NCBI GenBank assembly: GCA_014529385.2
Contig: CM043958.1
Coordinates: 142,846,734-142,910,733, forward strand
Direction: 5' to 3'
DNA: 64,000 nt
From: Adiantum capillus-veneris
Lineage: Eukaryota > Streptophyta > Polypodiopsida > Polypodiales > Pteridaceae
Position numbers and translations under genes: made by a program
Shown: positions 1 through 10,314 of the stretch, one piece after another
Layout of the letters: each line of letters begins with the position of its first letter
Position numbering within the stretch: the first letter of the stretch is position 1
Notes under the pieces: model-generated
Database searches by the model: none
Told to the model about the DNA's origin: nothing
Seen by the model: only the letters and a program-made list of their open reading frames with translations

Positions 1-963
1 GTTCTTTATGTTGATGATTTGCTGATCACTGGACCAAATGAGAGACATATTGCTGAATTTAAGGCTGATTTGAATGCTACTTTCAAGATGAAAGATTTGG
101 GGCTGTTGCATCATTACTTGGGTATACAGTTTAAGCAGTGTGATGGTGGTATTGCCTTGTGTCAGAAAAGTTACATAGAGACATTGCTATGTAAGTTTGG
201 ACTTGAGGATTGCAAACCTATTGCCACTCCCATGGAAACAGGTTTGAAATTGAGTCTACATGATGCTGGCGATCCTGCTGATGTCACTCTTTACCGAACT
301 GCTGTTGGCTGCCTCATTTATGTATGCAACACGAGGCCAGATATTCAGTTTGCAGTCTCGCAGGTCAGCAGATTTATGCATAGCCCAGGGTCTAAGCATT
401 GGCAGGCTGTCAAGAGGATTTTCCGCTACCTTAGTGGCACTTTACATCTTGGCTTGTTTTATCCCAAGGGGGGATCATTGCCGCCAGACTTACATGCTTT
501 TTCGGACTCAGATTGGGCTGGTTGTTTTGACACGCGAGTGTCCACAAGTGGTTTTTGTTTCATGCTTGGCAGTTCATGTATATCATGGTTGAGCAAGAAG
601 CAACCTACTGTGGCCACTTCAAGTTGTGAGGCTGAGTACAGGGCAGTCTTCACAGCTACGGTTGAGTGTGTATGGCTCAGACGCCTTATGGCTGACTTGG
701 GTGTTGGACAGGACACTGCCAACACTATCTACACTGACAGTCAGAGCGCATTGGCAGTTGCAAGGAACCCAGTTTTTCATGCTCGCACAAAGCACATTGA
801 GGTGCATTACCACTATGTCAGGGAGAGGCTCTCAGCAGGAGAGATCAGCTTGGCTTATGTGCCAACACAGGACAACCTTGCAGATCTTTTCACAAAGGCA
901 TTGTCTCGTGAGAAGCTTGAAGCTTTCCGCAAAGCTTTGGGCTTACTCCCCTTTGTGGACTGA
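1..963 (+). CDS. pol: Ty1-copia pol, C-terminal RT and RNase H (5' partial)
   Basis: The frame is open from base 1 and ends at a TGA, so this is the tail of a copia polyprotein. It starts inside reverse transcriptase at the catalytic YVDDLLI motif. The copia RT end follows (LHHYLGIQF, then KSYIETLL and the TPME motif, then the GCLIYVCNTRPDI block), then the integral RNase H: catalytic D in FSDSDWAG, E in TSSCEAEYRA, D in YTDSQSAL, and the closing TKHIEVHYHYVRE and DNLADLFTKAL motifs. No stop interrupts 320 codons, making this the best preserved coding stretch in the window and implying a relatively young insertion. Gag, protease and integrase lie left of the window. Confidence 0.95.
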   Translation, partial: VLYVDDLLITGPNERHIAEFKADLNATFKMKDLGLLHHYLGIQFKQCDGGIALCQKSYIETLLCKFGLEDCKPIATPMETGLKLSLHDAGDPADVTLYRTAVGCLIYVCNTRPDIQFAVSQVSRFMHSPGSKHWQAVKRIFRYLSGTLHLGLFYPKGGSLPPDLHAFSDSDWAGCFDTRVSTSGFCFMLGSSCISWLSKKQPTVATSSCEAEYRAVFTATVECVWLRRLMADLGVGQDTANTIYTDSQSALAVARNPVFHARTKHIEVHYHYVRERLSAGEISLAYVPTQDNLADLFTKALSREKLEAFRKALGLLPFVD

Positions 964-1028
964 TCCTGTCCTCAGGGCATGGCACTTCCCTTTACTCATG
1001 TGCCAGCTCTCGTTCACCGCATCACTCC

Positions 1029-1036
1029 AGGGGGGA
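1029..1036 (+). promoter_or_regulatory. Polypurine tract of the copia element
   Basis: Purine run AGGGGGGA, 66 bases after the pol stop and two bases before the LTR start. Its position fits the plus-strand primer for reverse transcription. Confidence 0.85.
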
Positions 1037-1038
1037 TT

Positions 1039-1265
1039 TGTTACCATATACATGTGGTAGTGATGTGTGTGAACACACTAGGACCGCCGGGGCATTTTTT
1101 CCCTCTTTAGGAGGTTTTTTCCCCCGTGCATTGTATATACGCCCATCACTCTAGGGCTATCTATCTTTCCATTGCACACTAAGAAACACACTCTCTATTG
1201 TGTTCCTTGAGCTTCCTTCGTCTTCTCCAAGCTGTGTGTGTTTCTCTGCAACCCTAATTCCAACA
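1039..1265 (+). repeat. Copia 3' LTR (227 bp)
   Basis: Starts TGTTACC after the polypurine tract and ends CCAACA, giving a TGTT...AACA inverted terminus. Right of base 1265 the sequence resumes as G1 LTR sequence (compare 8690 onward), which fixes the right edge. The 5' LTR is outside the window. Confidence 0.85.
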
Positions 1266-1574
1266 TTCCCATGACCATCCAATTATCCCTTTGCTTTGGC
1301 CATTGGATAAATGAGTTAGTTTTTGGAACCTTAGCCTATGGAAGTCTTGATGGAGCTGAACCTTAGGTATTTTAAGCCCCATTGAAGCACATTTCTCTTT
1401 TGAAGAATGTCCCCCTTTGGATCCCTATTTTCCCTCCTTTGGATCCCTAACAGAGATTGGTCTAGTAGCCTTACCAATTTTCTAGCTTTTACTCCCCTGG
1501 GACTTCCCCATATTAAATGATCAGTTTAACATGAGAAAATCATTTGGGAGTATTAGATATTAGTTTTTATGACA
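1266..1574 (-). repeat. Right part of the G1 chromovirus 3' LTR, interrupted by the copia element
   Basis: About 310 bp nearly matching 8690-8998, the end of the G1 5' LTR. It ends in TATGACA, read on the minus strand as the LTR start TGTCATAAAAAC. The rest of this LTR lies beyond the inserted copia element, left of the window. Confidence 0.85.
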
Positions 1575-1576
1575 TT

Positions 1577-1587
1577 ACCTCTCTCTT
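1577..1587 (-). promoter_or_regulatory. Polypurine tract of G1
   Basis: On the minus strand AAGAGAGAGGT directly precedes the TGTCAT start of the LTR. Position and composition fit the plus-strand priming site. Confidence 0.75.
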
Positions 1588-1930
1588 GAAATCATAGCCG
1601 TCCTTGACTATGAGGTAGAGAAGATAAAGCCTAGTCATTAGTCCGTCTGCTACCGGGTAGATGATCCCTATTTTACCCTATGACACCTTTCTAGAATGGA
1701 TGGCTAGTCCATTTGGTGCTTGAGAGCCTTAGCTACCGCAAGCATGTCTGCACATTAGTCCATATCAATGTTCCATAGTAGAGTGACAAGCTCTACTTGG
1801 TGTTCGGGAGATGTCGTCTCCACAAACATGATTCTAAGCATGCATACTTATTAACATGTACGCACAATAAAGAAAAAGAGAGAGTCTTATAAAACAAAAA
1901 CTTTGTTCATCTATACATATTTACATTTGA
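1588..1930 (-). other. G1 3' untranslated segment between pol and polypurine tract
   Basis: No coding signal. Much of it is shared with 62640-62890 and 63060-63280 in the related element V (for example the ATTCTAAGCATGCATAC stretch), so it is a conserved non-coding part of this chromovirus family. Confidence 0.6.
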
Positions 1931-2399
1931 TTACTCTAGGGAATCATTGTGAGCATTGACAAGGTTTAGGTTATCGTTTAATTGTATGCCTTGCATCCAT
2001 CTAGCGTCTTCAAAAGGATAAATTTTAAACTTGATAAGATATTGTGGGATAGTCTTACCGCCTCATAATACCTTGTCTTTGTGTTGGAGAATGGGCTCAG
2101 GCTGCATCACCTCTTCTTGGTCCTTGATCTCCGCTGGGTCTTCAATGATTGCTTCTTGAGGTGGCTCTCCTTTGTAAGGCTTTAGTAGGTTCACGTGGAA
2201 AGCATTGTGTATGAGCCAATGGCTAGGCAAATTGAGTTGATAGGCCATCTCATTGGTTGGCCTACGAATATGGAAGGGACCATAGTAACTTTTTGCTAAC
2301 TTAGCATAGTACTTTTGGTGTCCCGTAGGATTCTTGTCCGTTGTGTGCCTTAATCGAGCCTTGGGAAACTTAAGCAAGACCCAATAATTTAAAAAAAAG
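1931..2399 (-). pseudogene. pol: G1 integrase C-terminal domain and chromodomain
   Basis: The minus frame gives an integrase C-terminal domain with KYYAKLAKSYYGPF and WLIHNAFHVNLLKPYKG. After a stop near 2063 a chromodomain follows: PILQHKDKVL, YLIKFKIYPFEDARW, ending at the TAA at 1931-1933. Chromodomains bind modified histones and steer insertion, which places G1 among chromoviruses. V carries the same domain at 63288-63512. A stop and likely a frameshift between the two domains show this copy is dead. Confidence 0.85.
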
Positions 2400-3515
2400 G
2401 CTAGGGCTCTTTTATGATTATCAGCAGCTGCCTTTGTTCAGAGATGGATATAGCATCCTTAATCTTTTGGAATGATTCTTGCAGGTCTCGGCTATATTGA
2501 TCTGCAACAAAGATATTCCCATGTATCTTGAGTAGCAGGGGACTTTTTGATCTTCCCTCTATGACCTCAAAAGATGCTTTTCTCGTGGAAGTATGTACAA
2601 TATTATTGTTGCCATACTCCACTAAGGGTAAGTACTTCTCCCATTGGGATTTTTGATCTACTTCTGTGACATAAGCTTATACTAGATCAAGAATGGTTAG
2701 GTTAGCTATTTCACTTTGGCCATCTGTATGGGGATGGTAGGCCGAAGAGAACTTTAGCCTTGTACCTAAATTCTCAAAGAGACCCTTCCAAAAATTACTG
2801 GTCATTCTAGGATCTCTATCAGACACTATGGACATTGGCAAGCCATGGTACTTGAAGATTTGTGATATACGTAGGGTTGCCATTTGATGGGCCTTGATAG
2901 TCTTTTTGACAGGTATAAAATGTGCTTGTTTGCAAAATTGTCTACTATTGTCCATATTCATGTATTCCCATGGATAGACTTGAGCAATCCAAAGATAAAA
3001 TCCATGGATATGCTCTCCCATGGTGAATTAGGGATGGGCAAAGTTTGAAGCAATTCAAGTTGCTTCCCTCTATCAAACTTTTTCTTTTGGCATATCACAC
3101 ATTTTAAAACATACTCTTGTATGTTTGTTTTCATGGTAGGCCAATAGAAATATGTTTCTATCCCTTTTAGGGTAGACCGAATACCTCTATGCCCCACATA
3201 AGGAGGAGCATGAGATTCATACATTACTTTCTCATGTAGTGAGTTAGTAATGCATAGTCTATTGCCATAGAGAAGATAACCATCTTGTAGGGTAAATGGT
3301 TCTTCCTTCTTCCCTAGTGCAAGGGCTGAAATCAAATCTCTAAAATCAGGATTGATAGCGTACTCATCTATCATAGAAGATAGATCACTGTGAGTTGCTA
3401 TGGATACTGCATTCACTCTCGGTCGTCTTAAGAGTGCATCAGCTACTTGATTATGCTTGCCAACAATGTGAGCAATATGAAAATGAAATTTCAAAAGAAA
3501 ATTTTCCCACCTCAT
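2400..3515 (-). pseudogene. pol: G1 integrase zinc-binding and catalytic core
   Basis: Read leftward. The RNase H end is VGKHNQVADALLRR. Then the H2C2 zinc module: H-x6-H in HAPPYVGH and C-x2-C in CVIC, with FYWPTM between. Then catalytic-core pieces SMDFIFGL (first Asp), SIVSDRDPRMTSNFW (second Asp) and YHPHTDGQSE (Glu region). At least one frameshift lies near 3000 and another near 2640, where the frame continues as EYGNNNIVHTSTRKASFEVI. Integrase would join element DNA to the chromosome; this copy cannot make a full protein. Confidence 0.85.
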
Positions 3516-4041
3516 TTGTTTGTCAGAGAGCTTGGTCTACGTCATGAAGTACTTAAGGCTTTGGGGACCTGTTTGTAGAATGAAAGGAGTCCCCAATAAA
3601 TAGTGCTTCCATGAATCTAGAGCATGTAGAACTGCTAAGAGTCCTAAAGCTTGCTCAATAGGGTCGATCCTTTGACTTTCATAGGCTATGGCGTGCCTAT
3701 ATTCCTCGAGCTTTCTCAATAGGGTCGAGCCTTTGAATTTCATAGGCTATGGCATGCCCTTCTTGCAGCAAAACAACTCCAAGGCAATCACCACATATAC
3801 TCCTTTTCATATATTCCTAGAGCTTGCTCAATAGGGTCGAGCCTTTGACTTTCATAGGCTATGGTGTGCCCTTCTTGGAGCAAAACAGCTCCAAGGAAAT
3901 CACCACAAGCGTCGCATTGGACCTCAAATGGATTTGAGAGATCCGGCACTGTAAGCACAGGTTGAGAGATAAGCTTCTCTTTAAGCTTTTCAAAAGCATT
4001 GTTCTCCTTGGTGGACCATATATACCTAACATTTTTCCTTG
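3516..4041 (-). pseudogene. pol: G1 RNase H domain, broken by short tandem duplications
   Basis: Gypsy RNase H sits between RT and integrase. The block HAIAYESQR-DPIEQAL-LLAVLHAL and the end PFILQTGPQSLKYFMT (related to the usual L.T.H.SLKY) are visible. The YESQR-DPIEQAL block occurs three times on the minus strand through local duplications at 3644-3900, so the frame is lost. Confidence 0.7.
3644..3900. repeat. Local tandem triplication inside G1 RNase H
   Basis: The motif CTCAATAGGGTCGA and its flanks begin at 3654, 3715 (first bases varied) and 3827, offsets 61 and 112 bp. The second and third copies also share CATGCCCTTCTT-like downstream sequence. Absent from normal RNase H, so it arose after insertion or in this lineage. 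Confidence 0.7.
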
Positions 4042-4800
4042 TTAGAGATCATGTAATGGTCCCACAATTTGTGAGAACTTTTCTATGAAGCATCTATAGT
4101 ATGCATACATACCTATAGAGCTTCTTAGCTCATGCAAATTCATTGGATTAGGCCATCCTTTTATTACCTCTAACTTTGATGGATCCATTTGGATGCCATC
4201 TTGAGAGATAATGTGACCTAAATACTGAATCTCTTGTAAGAAGAATTCACTTTTCTTTCGGTTTATATAAAGCTTATTCTCTCGTAAAACTTGAAATATT
4301 ACTTGGAGGTATTGCTTGTGTTCATCTAATGAATTAGAGTAGATGATTATATCATCAAAGAACACTTCAGTAAAGGTTTGATGAGGCCTAAATAGTTTCT
4401 CCATCAAACGGTTAAATGTAGCTGGTGCATTGGTCAAGCCAAAAGGCATGACAATGTACTCATAAAGACCAAATGTAGTGCAAAATGCGGTCTTTACAAT
4501 GTATTGATCAACTATCCTTATTTGATGGTAGCCACTTTTTATGTCAATCCTACTGAAGTAGGTCGATCCGTGTAGCTTATCAAATAGGTCTTCTACTCGT
4601 GGAACGGGAAACCTATTCTTGATAGTGATCTTATTTAGTTCTCTATAGTCGACACACATACGATATGTGTCATCTTTCTTTTGCATTAATAACACTGGTG
4701 AAGAAAATGGAGATGAGCTACGCCTAACCATGCCTTTTTCAAGTAACTCATGCACTTGCCGCATAATCTCCTCTTGTTGAGCTTGAGAAACTCAATAAGG
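4042..4800 (-). pseudogene. pol: G1 reverse transcriptase
   Basis: A 240-codon minus frame carries a complete gypsy RT palm: VHELLEKGMV, RMCVDYRELNKITIKNRFP, YFSRIDIKSGYHQIRI, VMPFGLTNAPATFNRLM, catalytic FFDDIIIYS (xxDD), and YLGHIISQDGIQMDPSKL. A stop falls in the thumb/connection near 4042 and the amino end continues into the preceding frame near 4790. RT copies element RNA primed at 7440-7451. Confidence 0.93.
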
Positions 4801-5985
4801 AGGTTTATTAGGCGGTGAGCTTCCTGGAAGAAGTTCAATTGCATGGTTGTCATTGACTCGTTTGGGAGGTAGTTCACAAGGGATATTGTCAATAAAAACA
4901 TCTTGGAACCCCTTGAGGAAATTGGATAACTCTAATTTCTTTTGATTGTTTATATTTTCTTTTGTTGAAGCATTAGGTTCATTTTGAGAATCTTCAACAA
5001 AAATCATGTACACGGAAATAGAGCTTTTTATTAACTTATTGAAAGCTTGGTTATGTACAAGGGGTATGGTACTACCCAACTCCGTAGCATCTATGTACAT
5101 ATCTTTTTCCCTGAACCTAAAGTAGATTTTCCTTTTAGGGAATTTAAAATTGGCATCCATGCAATCAAACCATGGTGCCCCCAGGATTACATCCTCATGC
5201 TTGACAGGAGAGATGAAGAAATCCTCCTTGTCCACATAGCTTTGGACATGGAGCCTCAATTTCCCAACTAAGGGAGTGACTGAGGCTTCTTGCCCCTTGA
5301 AAGCACCATCGGCTGGTAGGACATCTCCCATCTCATAGGCTTGGATGCCTAGCTTGGTGGCCAACTCTGTCGATATGAAATTGTGAGTAGAACCAGGGTC
5401 AAAGAGAATAAAAGCATCACGTTCTCTTACCTTCCCCCAAGCATGGCATATAGGAGATCCTTTGTGATGAGCATCCTCTTCTTGAATTTCAACCAAGGTA
5501 GCTTGAGGAGGCTCATTACGTGTATTCTTGTGGGGGCAAGCATAATAGGCATGCCCTTTCTCCCCACACTTGAAACAATGGTTATCTTTTTGATAATGCT
5601 GTAGCTCTTTATGAGAGAGTTTATTTTTGCCTTTATAAACTCCCTTCTCCTTAGCTTTGTTGTTGTTGGCATTACCTTTGGGAGACTTTTGGATGTTGTC
5701 CTTCCCCTTAGGCTCGTTACGGTCCTTGTTTTCCGTGGGCTTAAGATTTCTCTTAGCCCCTTGTTGGAAGTTGATTCTTGAAGCATCCATAGTATAGTGT
5801 ATGACCGCAGATATGGTGCATGGCCTTTGGGAGTTAACATACTCCGCCATATCCTCGATTAAGTCGGCACAAAATTGTTGTTTTTGCTCTCCAAAATCTA
5901 TCTTTTTGGAGATAGTGGCTTTGAAATGTAAATCCCAATACTTGTCTATATATTTCTGACTAGATTGATAGGGAGAGAGCTTCAA
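4792..5985 (-). pseudogene. gag-pol: G1 gag nucleocapsid zinc knuckle and protease
   Basis: A 397-codon minus frame. First comes the end of gag (SPYQSSQKYIDKYWDLHF), then a basic linker rich in K, N and G, then the zinc knuckle CFKCGEKGHAYYAC (C-x2-C-x4-H-x4-C). The retropepsin follows with active site LFDPGSTHNFIS, i.e. D-P-G instead of D-S/T-G. RT leader sequence closes it (FQDVFIDNIPCELPPKR). The order gag-NC-PR-RT is normal. Stops separate it from gag proper (near 5988) and from RT (near 4792). Confidence 0.88.
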
Positions 5986-5991
5986 GATTTG

Positions 5992-6960
5992 TCATTCGGT
6001 GAGTACTTTGTCTTTGGCATCGGTATCCAAAAACTGCTTCGTGATGGAAGCTCTTAAAGCTTTCCATGTTCGTGGAGCCTCACCTTTTTCTCGTAGGCTA
6101 GACCACCATTGCCTCGCGGACTTTTGAAAATGCATAGCTACATGACGTAGCTTAGAGGACTTCGTGAAACCCTCATCTCCAAACACCGCATTGAATTGCT
6201 GTGGGTAATAGCCAAGACTTTGTCCGTAGTAGCACCAAAGGTGCCATCGTAGGTAAGGAAAAGATGTTCTTTCCTCCCTCTTTGAACTTTTTGAGCTTGG
6301 ATGACCTCTTCTAGGTGGCATAGGATTTCCTATGGCCTTTCTTTTAGGTGGTTCAAGAGCTGCATCATCACTTTCTTCAGAAGAGGAAGAGTATGAGGAG
6401 GAGGGAGAAGAAGGTGACCTCTTTCTCGCCTTTTTCTTCCCCTGTTCCTCCTTGTCTACACCATCACTTTCTTCAAAAGAGGAAGAGGATGAAGAAGATG
6501 GAGAAGAGGGTGACCTCTTTCTTGCCTTTTTCTTCTCTTGTTTTCTCTCGTCCCTCTTTGAATTATGGTGTAAAGAAGTATGCTATGTTCTTCTCCGTTT
6601 AGGGGGTGTTGGAGAACGTTTTGCCCACCGTCTTCGTGGAGCCATCTTCGCCGAGGTGGTAGGAGACTCACTTATTTCTCGTTCTTTCGGTGGGGGCTCT
6701 ACCGTTGAAACTTGGGTTCTCCTTTGAGAGGGAGATGCATCATCAAGTAGTAAAAGCCCTTCATACGGATCCTCCTCTTCTTCCCTTATCAGAGAGAGTC
6801 CTCTTTTGGAAGTCTCACAAGGAGATTTCCTAGGTTTTCTCTCTTCTTGGTGGGGAGTTTGGAGAATGCCATGGGTGCGCAATTGCTGTATCACTTCACC
6901 TTGGAGGGATGGGTTGCCCAGGGCTTGTTGAAGCCTAGAAACAAGATAGTTCACAAGCAT
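5992..6960 (-). pseudogene. gag: G1 gag, N-terminal and capsid part
   Basis: Capsid-like motifs RHVAMHFQKSARQWWSSL, WKALRASITKQF and the EKGEAPRTW stretch identify gag, the particle-forming protein. The first methionine, at about 6960 (MLVNYLVSRLQQALG), is a plausible start 480 bp after the PBS. An acidic/basic low-complexity segment at 6340-6560 contains a 96-bp (32-codon) imperfect tandem repeat (copies from 6366 and 6462). Several frameshifts join the frames. Confidence 0.75.
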
Positions 6961-7439
6961 AGGGGCATCATTAATTTATCTTTCCTTAACAAAATCAAAG
7001 CTATCAACATTCATTTCAATCTCTTTTCCCTTGTGAGCCGTACTAGCAAGTTTTAGGTGTAAACTTTTATTTGTACTTTTGCACTTCAAGCCCTAGTTGC
7101 TACTCCTCTTTACCTTCAAAGATAAGCACTCAAGCATCTATACCTGTGGCTCAAATATTATTAATTTCAAGGAATAGAAGAGAGGGTTCAACAGAGCCAA
7201 GACAACACCGGTTCTTATCAAGCTTCTAATAGCTCAACAATGGTTAAACCATAAGCAAGCCCCATAGGACTCCATTATTAAGACCATAGCTCTCAACGAT
7301 ATCCCGTTAACTGCATAAAGCAGGCGTGCTTCAAGGATAAAAGATCCCTATTCTACTTACTCTTTTGCAATTAATAACACCAACCATTTGTAGAAAGCTT
7401 GAGGACCTCTCTTATTGAGCAGTAAAAGAGAAACCAATA
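6961..7439 (-). other. G1 leader between PBS and gag
   Basis: About 480 bp without coding signal, in the normal place for the packaging leader. Confidence 0.55.
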
Positions 7440-7451
7440 GCTTTGATACCA
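7440..7451 (-). promoter_or_regulatory. G1 primer-binding site
   Basis: On the minus strand TGGTATCAAAGC follows the LTR end by one base. It resembles the initiator-tRNA-Met complement used by many plant LTR elements (last bases differ). Confidence 0.8.
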
Positions 7452-7452
7452 A

Positions 7453-8998
7453 TGTAGCATTTAATGCACTAGTAACTTGTGTGTAGCAAAAAATTGATAA
7501 CATAGTGGGCATTTCATTAAGAACAAGTTCCTAACGAGCACAGAGAGAGTACTTAATTTGCAAAAGCAACATAGCAATTTACACGTAGCTAATTTGGCAT
7601 TGAAAATACTTGCCAAAAGAGAGAGAAATAGAACAATTGACAACAATTGAGGACCGAATTTACAAGGAGCCGGTCCCCCCTCCATAAAGAATTTGTTATA
7701 GCTTCTCCCATCAAAGGAGACTTTTGTGCAATACAATTCTTGTATTCCTTGACAAAACTCATTGGTGCAATGAAGATGGAAGCTTCATGTACCAAATTAT
7801 GCTTGAGAAACACACCTAGTGTCTCTAGCCTCAATCCCAAGACCTCACACACCTTAAAAAATGGTGAGAGCTAGCAGGGAATGAGGATAGATTGAGAGGA
7901 AGAAGGTGTATCTTATGAGAAAGAAGTATTCTCCTCACAGAATCACTCTAATAGCATAGCTTAGCTTAGTAATTAGCATGGTAGAGGAGATGAGCATGCC
8001 ATTGAAGCTTGGCTCTTGGTTGGATTTACATTCCATAGCCAAGAGTTGTTGGTGTAGGCCTCTACCTCTCAATGCTTGAAGAAGGAGATGGAGTTCTTCT
8101 TGCACACATGAGTTGTGTGTGTGTGTGTGGCAATGAGTTAGAGTAAAATGGAGTCTTCTCTCTCATCTTGGTCGACCCCTCTTGCTATTTGCTAATGCTG
8201 GCCTCCCATTGACTCCTGTAAAGCTTAGCCAATTACAAATTAGAAGCATAGTTAATAGCCATTTGACAAGTGTCCCCCTTTCTCCTTTTGTGAGAGCTTT
8301 AGGTAATTACATAATTCAATTAAACTCTCATTGGACCTCTTAGTCTTCTGGTCAATAGGAATCAGGCAAGCCATTGGGCTACTGAATGCTCATTAAATCC
8401 CTTGGTAGATTGTCCAATAGTTTTCTAGGGAGATTAATTTATATTGGTTCTTTTATCAAGAAATTTGAATTGATTAGACTAACTTTACTCTAGGCTAATT
8501 CTCATTGGTCCACCTCTATGGACATCCAATAGGATTTGAGGGGAGATTGGGTAGGAGCCTGACATGTGTCCAGTATTCCCTTTGCGTAAAGGGGGAGCCT
8601 TGGAGTGTGTGTGTGTGTGTGTTTCTCTCTCATACCCTACTAAAAGGGCTCGCCCTCTCCTTCCTAGGGCTGTGGGAAGACTTTTAGTCTTTCCATGACC
8701 ATCCAATTTTCCCCCTACTTTGGCCATTGGATAAATGAGTTAATTTTTGGAACCTTAGCCTATGGAAGTCTTAATGGAGCTGAACCTTAGGTATTTTAAG
8801 CCCCATTGAAGAACATTGATCTTTTACAGACTGTCCCCCTTTGGATCCCTATTTTCCCTCCTTTGGATCCCTGATAGAGATCGGTATGGCAGCCTTACCA
8901 ATATTCTAGCTTTTACTCCCCTGGTACTTCCCCATATAAAATGATGAGTTTAACATGAGAAAATCATTTGGGAGTATTAGATATTAGTTTTTATGACA
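7453..8998 (-). repeat. G1 5' LTR (1,546 bp)
   Basis: Minus strand runs from TGTCATAAAAAC at 8998 to ATGCTACA at 7453, next to the PBS. Its right 309 bp match the 3' LTR remnant at 1266-1574. Positions 7560-8500 resemble the V LTR at 61550-62500, but V lacks the 8690-8998 segment. It contains TG microsatellites (8117-8132, 8604-8623). Confidence 0.85.
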
Positions 8999-9690
8999 CT
9001 CTCTCTCACACACACACATTTACATGTGCTCATTCTCACTTGGTGAAAGTGCAAGGACTCCATCTCCTTCTCCAAGCTTGTTGAGAAGTTGAGAGCCTAC
9101 ACCAGCACTGTTGGTTATGGAATGCAAATCCAACCAAGAGCCATGCTTCAATGATTAAGCTTTCCATCTTCTACTTTATCATTATTATGACAATATGCTA
9201 TTGTATGCAACAAGAGTGATGATAAGTGAGGAACTATTTCTTTCTTGCAAGAATGTTTCTTCTTCCTCTTCCCTATCCTCATTCCTTGCTAGATCTCTCC
9301 ACCTTTGAAGGTGTTTGAGGTCTTGGGATTGAGGCCAAGGAAAAGTTAATGCTTCCATTTAGGTAAGTTACGGGCATAATTGTGGTGCATGAAGCTCTCT
9401 ATCTTCATTGCACCATCAAGGTTTTAAGGAACACAAAGCTTGTATTGTATCAAGTCTCTCTTTATGGAAGAAATTATAATACAAAAGCCTTTTGGAGGGG
9501 GGACCGGATCCACATAAATACGATCCTCAATTGTTGTCAAGTTTTCTAATTATCTCTCTTAAAAAGTTTTTCTCATGCCAAGTTAATTAAGTATAATGGC
9601 TATGTTGCTACCGCTAATTAAGTTCACCCTCTATCTTCTCAAAGTAGTCTCATAAAAATGCTCACTACAGTTCTCTTAATTCCGCTATTC
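8999..9690 (+). repeat. Related LTR fragment in opposite orientation
   Basis: Reverse-complement similarity to about 7540-8135 of the G1 LTR; for example the GCAAATCCAACCAAGAGCCA stretch near 9123 mirrors the GGCTCTTGGTTGGATTTACA stretch near 8010. It begins in a CT/CA microsatellite that mirrors the TG run near 8120. So G1 inserted into, or recombined with, a sister LTR lying the other way. Confidence 0.75.
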
Positions 9691-10302
9691 TCAATGTTTA
9701 TAGGCCATTTCTATTACATTATATGACAAGGATGGAACGATTGAATGAAACATAATCATTCTAGATATACTTAGCAAAATTGGCATAGAAGAGAGGTTTC
9801 CTACTTAGCACAGCTCATGTATTTAAGATATTAGTAGAGGATTTTGATGTTATAAAGTCTTGTACACAACACTAATGAATGACTTGGTGATGCTCCTCCT
9901 CAATATAAGGCCTTTGCTAACAAACCAAGTATTCCTATGGAACACCTGACCGATGACATAACTAGATTTGGAGTGGGCATGAATACCAAAATTTCACCAA
10001 AACATGCTACTAAGCAATGCTTAAACTATTTTACTTAGGTATTGCACTTGCATCAACTCACATGTAGTCACACACAATAAAAAAAGATGGCACGCATGGA
10101 GCACATGCATGAATGTTAAATGTAATTAGCAACATTGAACACATGCAAGCCAAAATGCAAGTCACATGAAACTCAATAATTTTCATGAATACTCAAGATT
10201 ACTAAAAATCTAACAATCAAACTAATCAAAAGCTACACATCCATTAGAAAATTCACAAGGAATTCCTCATACTAGAAGTCTCTATAGGCCAAAACCATTC
10301 TT
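9691..10302 (-). other. Leader-like sequence left of a second PBS
   Basis: No coding signal. It lies where the leader of a minus-strand element would be, downstream of the PBS at 10303-10313, and is cut off on the left by the inverted LTR fragment. Confidence 0.35.
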
Positions 10303-10313
10303 CTATGATACCA
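10303..10313 (-). promoter_or_regulatory. PBS-like site next to an LTR end
   Basis: Minus strand TGGTATCATAG follows an LTR-type end GGTGCTACA at 10315. The same arrangement as at 7440-7453 argues that an LTR begins at 10315. Confidence 0.55.
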
Positions 10314-10314
10314 A

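Noticed and set aside
6332-6727. 131-codon plus-strand acidic ORF
   Set aside because: Complement of the low-complexity gag segment of G1.
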